Notes under the pieces: model-generated
Databases searched by the model: none
What the model was told of the DNA's origin: nothing
The model's input: the letters and a program-made list of their open reading frames with translations, nothing else
Translations under genes and position numbers: made by a program
DNA from: Geoanaerobacter pelophilus
GTDB taxonomy: Bacteria; Desulfobacterota; Desulfuromonadia; Geobacterales; DSM-12255
Direction: 5' to 3'
DNA length: 64,000 nt
NCBI RefSeq assembly: GCF_018476885.1
Contig: NZ_JAHCVJ010000003.1
Coordinates: 186,001 to 250,000 of the forward strand
Shown: positions 60,800 through 64,000 of the stretch, piece after piece
Position numbering within the stretch: the first letter of the stretch is position 1
Layout: every line of letters begins with the position of its first letter

Positions 60800-61833
60800 A
60801 GTGACACCTCGTTCTTGAGAGCCTGATAAACATCTTGCGCACCTTTCTTTCCGCCTACATAGGCGAACCTACCTTGTGACGACCAGTCGATGCTTGACTT
60901 TAGAGGTAAAAGCATGGACATGAAGTAATCAATTGAAAAATCAGCTTTTGGATTACTCTTTACAATGTCCCCAAGTAATTGCATCAGGGCGTAAAGCCCG
61001 ACACCCTTAGTGATTAGATTGCTGCGATGGTCTTTCCAAGCATCCGAAAAGATTGTTTGCACTGCTTTCCAGAAGCACAGGACAACCTGGTATTTCCCTT
61101 CAATGGATATATCGAGTATTGTTCTGGTCTGGGCAAGAAAAGTCTGAACAGTCTTCTGCATCATACGGAAAGAAGTACGTCGTTTGAGACCTGAAGTGGT
61201 TTCACCGCCATAGCGAATGAGTTGATACCAGGGAGAAGCTGGGTCCTCATTTAAGCGACGGGAAATAAAGAGGTGTGGAGCATCCTTGGTAAGGTCAGAC
61301 AGCAGCTTGCTTTCGTGATAATCAGTAAGTGAACTAGAGAGTCCTTTCGCCTTACTGTTGATAACATTAAAAATAGCCATCTCTTGACGAAGGTCTAAAC
61401 CAAGATAAATCATGAAGGCAAGGGGTAAATCTACTCCTCCCAATTCACCAAGCCGATGCTGACAATCAACTTGCGCTAAACAACGGACTCCATCTTCCAG
61501 TGTAAGGAACGCTGAATTGCCAGACCCTTTTTGTATTGACCAGGACCGGCATAATTCATTGCGTAGGTTAAAAATTAGAGGAGGTGTTGAGCTTGCATGA
61601 CGAAGTATATAATTTCTAAAATCAAGGCTATGGTTTCTGTTATATGGGCGTTGATACCCTTCCCCAGTATCTTCGTTTAGGATGTCAGAAAAAGAGTTTT
61701 TGCAAAGAAATGAAGCTGTTGCAAACCCTAGAAAAACCTCTAAGCCCCCAGCTACACCGACAATACCAGGGATAGTCGTCGCAGTATTTTTCTTCATTTT
61801 GAAGAAATTAACTGCAAAACAATGACGTGTCAA
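60796..61833 (-). CDS. DGQHR-domain protein, DCQHR variant
   Basis: A 345-residue protein related to DndB. The family core appears as QVDCQHRLGELGG near residue 130, with the glycine of DGQHR replaced by cysteine, after GYQRPYNRNHSLDFRNYIL (near 60). A conserved NVINSKAKGLSSSLTD segment follows (near 170). DndB is the regulator or ATP-binding member of DNA phosphorothioation clusters; no dndCDE genes are seen here. The start used is the ATG that gives the reading frame; MKKNTATT, 12 residues later, is also plausible. Confidence 0.7.
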   Translation of the reverse strand: MTRHCFAVNFFKMKKNTATTIPGIVGVAGGLEVFLGFATASFLCKNSFSDILNEDTGEGYQRPYNRNHSLDFRNYILRHASSTPPLIFNLRNELCRSWSIQKGSGNSAFLTLEDGVRCLAQVDCQHRLGELGGVDLPLAFMIYLGLDLRQEMAIFNVINSKAKGLSSSLTDYHESKLLSDLTKDAPHLFISRRLNEDPASPWYQLIRYGGETTSGLKRRTSFRMMQKTVQTFLAQTRTILDISIEGKYQVVLCFWKAVQTIFSDAWKDHRSNLITKGVGLYALMQLLGDIVKSNPKADFSIDYFMSMLLPLKSSIDWSSQGRFAYVGGKKGAQDVYQALKNEVSL

Positions 61834-61846
61834 CCTTTATCCGCAT

Positions 61847-62968
61847 TCACTTATTTTGGATAAGATTCTTTACTTTTGTGACACCTGACTCCGAGCTTAA
61901 TCCTGAAAACAATTGTCCAGCCATCCAATCATCAGATTTCAAGCTACTAGAGTCTATAATGTTCTCAAATCTCTCTAAAGCAGCGTCGCTAAAACCATTC
62001 AGCTTTACCACCTCACCCAAAATCCCATTAATTGCCTTTGCACCCAAGGTTTTTTGAATATAGCAACTCTTGTTGTATCTAGTTTCGTGCAATTGTTGCT
62101 CTTCGTCGTAATTGAATTCAGTTGAAAAGCATTTTTGCCACTTTTTAGCAACGATCTCCCAAGCAGATTTTATTATTGCAGATATTTCTTTAGAAGCTGT
62201 TTCGGTGAATACTATCAATTCATGGGGCTCACAACCTATATTGTATCCTGAAATACCTATATATTTATCAACAATAGCCTCAATTGAATCACTAAATGTG
62301 TTTACACCTACAACACCTAACACTACATCGGAATGAATATCGAATTTAATTGCTTTATACCAGACACTATTAGAATCTTCTTTTAGTTCATATGCAACTT
62401 TAATGGCAATGTGCTTACTTACTTTTGTTATGCGTTTTTCGAGAATTTCATAATTGTGATTTGCAAGCTCAGCTAAATCTGTACGTATTCGCTTAGCTTT
62501 AGAGTTAATGTCTGTAAAAACATTTACCTCCGAAGATCTGTTTTCGTTGCTTATTAATAGGATTATAACATTAAAAATGTAGTCATTCAGACAGGGATCC
62601 TTCTCAGCAGCAACACGTACTCCTTCAATTCTGTGTTGACCATCCACTATTCTGAATATGTTTGATTTATCGATATTATCAAAATCTATTTCTTTTGTTC
62701 CATCCTTTGTGACAACATGTTTTTTTATTGTTTCTTTATCGGCACCAAGAATAATAGATGTCGGCAAAATCTTGGCTTTTTCTGGATCAAGCATGTACTT
62801 AACTATTTTTCTATAATGTTGTGGCTCAGGTTTCCTTTGATATCCGTAGTCAGATTCACCGTATACCATAACGTGGCTGTATGCTGTAATTATCCGCAAC
62901 GGTAAAGCGAGGCTAATATATTCTTGATTGAACTGTTTGTATGACAATACAGTGAATTTGTTGTTCAT
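61847..62968 (-). CDS. DGQHR-domain protein (DndB-like)
   Basis: A 373-residue protein with an intact family motif, RIVDGQHRIEGVRVA near residues 106-120, preceded by GYQRKPEPQHYRKIVKYML and followed by TDINSKAKRIRTDLAEL. It shares this order with the neighbouring 345-residue protein, and the two are probably old paralogues. Base composition is strongly AT-rich. It follows the RelA/SpoT-like gene after one base and precedes the second DGQHR gene by 13 bases, so the operon is tight. Confidence 0.72.
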   Translation of the reverse strand: MNNKFTVLSYKQFNQEYISLALPLRIITAYSHVMVYGESDYGYQRKPEPQHYRKIVKYMLDPEKAKILPTSIILGADKETIKKHVVTKDGTKEIDFDNIDKSNIFRIVDGQHRIEGVRVAAEKDPCLNDYIFNVIILLISNENRSSEVNVFTDINSKAKRIRTDLAELANHNYEILEKRITKVSKHIAIKVAYELKEDSNSVWYKAIKFDIHSDVVLGVVGVNTFSDSIEAIVDKYIGISGYNIGCEPHELIVFTETASKEISAIIKSAWEIVAKKWQKCFSTEFNYDEEQQLHETRYNKSCYIQKTLGAKAINGILGEVVKLNGFSDAALERFENIIDSSSLKSDDWMAGQLFSGLSSESGVTKVKNLIQNK

Positions 62969-62969
62969 G

Positions 62970-64000
62970 CTATTCTCCTCGGTTCATATGAATCAAAATG
63001 TTGTCAATACCATGTTCAAGCTTAATCACCAGCTTTTTATCTATAGCATCATTTTCTTTCATGTTTTTAATACATTCCTTAATCATCATTGGGACAGATG
63101 ATTCAAATTGTCCATCGTTCACATCTTCAATAAACATTTTATAATCACCATCAAATGCCTGAATAATGTAAGCAGATAATATTAAATTGCGGTCGTCAAC
63201 ATTACGATCTTCATCCCAATAATCATTGATATAATTAATTTGCTTAATTAAATCTACATGACAAGTGGTTGACAAATATATCTTAGCCGATGGAATGTAC
63301 TTTATATACTCAGTAGTGCAAATTACTATATAGTCATTTACTTTACCAATATCAAAATTTGGATTATTTTGAATTATTTGTTCAACTAAATATTTATTTA
63401 ATTGCTTGATGTATTCAGTGAATGCTGGCCTGTAATTCACAATGGACACTTCATCATTATTTTTTTGAGAAAACCACGACATGAATGCGGATTCAAGAAT
63501 CATTAACTTATAATCGCGATTTCTTATATTAACATAGTGCTTAACATCATCATCATCAGATCTTATCTCCAATGATTTAAAGTTTATCTCAGGAATAGTA
63601 TTATCAATTGTCACACCGATGGCCTTGCAGAAATGTATAAGTTGCGGAGATATGTCAGTAATATCATAATCTACTTTGAGCTTTTCACAAATAAGTGGTG
63701 AGAGCCTTTTTTGCAACAAGTCACACTCGGTAATGAAATTTGACCTTTCATTATATTCTTTATCAGATTCACGTATATCATGTAAAAAATGTTCTAATTC
63801 ACTTAACAACATGCCAATTCTATTCATAGAAACTTGAACTGTGCTTTTTATAGGACTTACTTTGTAGTCTTTGTAAAAGATAGTGTGGTCAAGATCACCC
63901 CAGGCAGAATCAATTTTGCTCTTAATTTGAAGCTCAAAATTACATTCATTTTGATAGGCTGCTTTTATATTGTAAATTGAAAGACCGTTCTTCATTGATA
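62970..64000 (-). CDS. RelA/SpoT-domain protein, 5' end cut by window edge
   Basis: The frame is open to the window edge and no stop precedes the first ATG at 63993-63995, so the true start may lie outside. The visible N-terminus contains NGLSIYNIKA and then FELQIKSKIDSAWGDLDHTI followed by FYKDY. This matches the end of the RelA/SpoT nucleotide synthetase domain (ExQIRTxxxxAWxxxxH..YK). The rest, about 270 residues, is unassigned and very AT-rich. It may make an alarmone or act as a toxin, but catalytic residues N-terminal to the window cannot be checked. Confidence 0.6.
   Translation of the reverse strand, partial: SMKNGLSIYNIKAAYQNECNFELQIKSKIDSAWGDLDHTIFYKDYKVSPIKSTVQVSMNRIGMLLSELEHFLHDIRESDKEYNERSNFITECDLLQKRLSPLICEKLKVDYDITDISPQLIHFCKAIGVTIDNTIPEINFKSLEIRSDDDDVKHYVNIRNRDYKLMILESAFMSWFSQKNNDEVSIVNYRPAFTEYIKQLNKYLVEQIIQNNPNFDIGKVNDYIVICTTEYIKYIPSAKIYLSTTCHVDLIKQINYINDYWDEDRNVDDRNLILSAYIIQAFDGDYKMFIEDVNDGQFESSVPMMIKECIKNMKENDAIDKKLVIKLEHGIDNILIHMNRGE

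Overview
The window is a chromosomal segment of a Gram-negative bacterium of the Geobacter type (Desulfuromonadia). This rests on gene content and not on a database search: a GSU3473-like fragment at the left edge, a run of MutS, AMIN-domain amidase, GlnD, XerD and a cofactor-independent phosphoglycerate mutase-like enzyme, several sigma-54 (-24/-12) promoters, an NtrC-type regulator, a response-regulator diguanylate cyclase, an EAL-HDOD protein, a PEP-CTERM protein and a GspA/GspB pair. Most genes lie on the minus strand.

Layout. 1-2.3 kb: small redox genes (flavoredoxin-like, nitroreductase) and a DUF2721 protein. 2.3-5.7 kb: three tRNA genes, a candidate small RNA, a sigma-54-driven pair of small genes and an EAL-HDOD protein. 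5.8-13.5 kb: a CHASE2 nucleotide cyclase facing a two-gene operon for a TPR/beta-barrel protein and a very large FecR-domain protein. 13.7-15.2 kb: a Slp-type lipoprotein and a His/Asp-rich PEP-CTERM protein. 15.3-21.6 kb: operon amidase-glnD-xerD-phosphoglycerate mutase-like gene. 22.3-30.2 kb: mutS, REC-GGDEF regulator, comEC and a periplasmic protein. 30.3-37.5 kb: NtrC-type regulator, fbp, ctpA and gspAB. 37.5-44.7 kb: rhomboid protease, methyltransferase, MazG-like enzyme, PpiC, an SOS operon (lexA - small gene - dinB) and an ABC-F protein. 44.9-50.4 kb: Nudix, sbcD, sbcC and a glycosyltransferase in one operon. 50.5-52.2 kb: lytic transglycosylase, small genes and a gene remnant. 52.4-54.9 kb: a TMTC-like TPR membrane protein with an ALG5-like glycosyltransferase.

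From about 55.4 kb to the right edge the DNA looks like an acquired island. It has a plasmid-type small protein, a short RadC, a C39-like protein, and then a tightly packed minus-strand operon. That operon encodes a RelA/SpoT-domain protein (cut by the edge), two DGQHR (DndB-like) proteins, a radical SAM enzyme and an HSP90-like ATPase. The right end is visibly AT-rich. I do not recognise this gene set as a named system, and it is the best protein-level candidate for something new.

The best RNA-level candidate is a set of three short intergenic transcripts. Each ends in a terminator hairpin whose 9-base loop carries CCCTCCT (two loops are identical, TCCCCTCCT) although the stems are unrelated. 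Two of the three share a GGAAG/CTTCC 5' hairpin, and one or two have sigma-54 promoters. The loop is complementary to ribosome binding sites.
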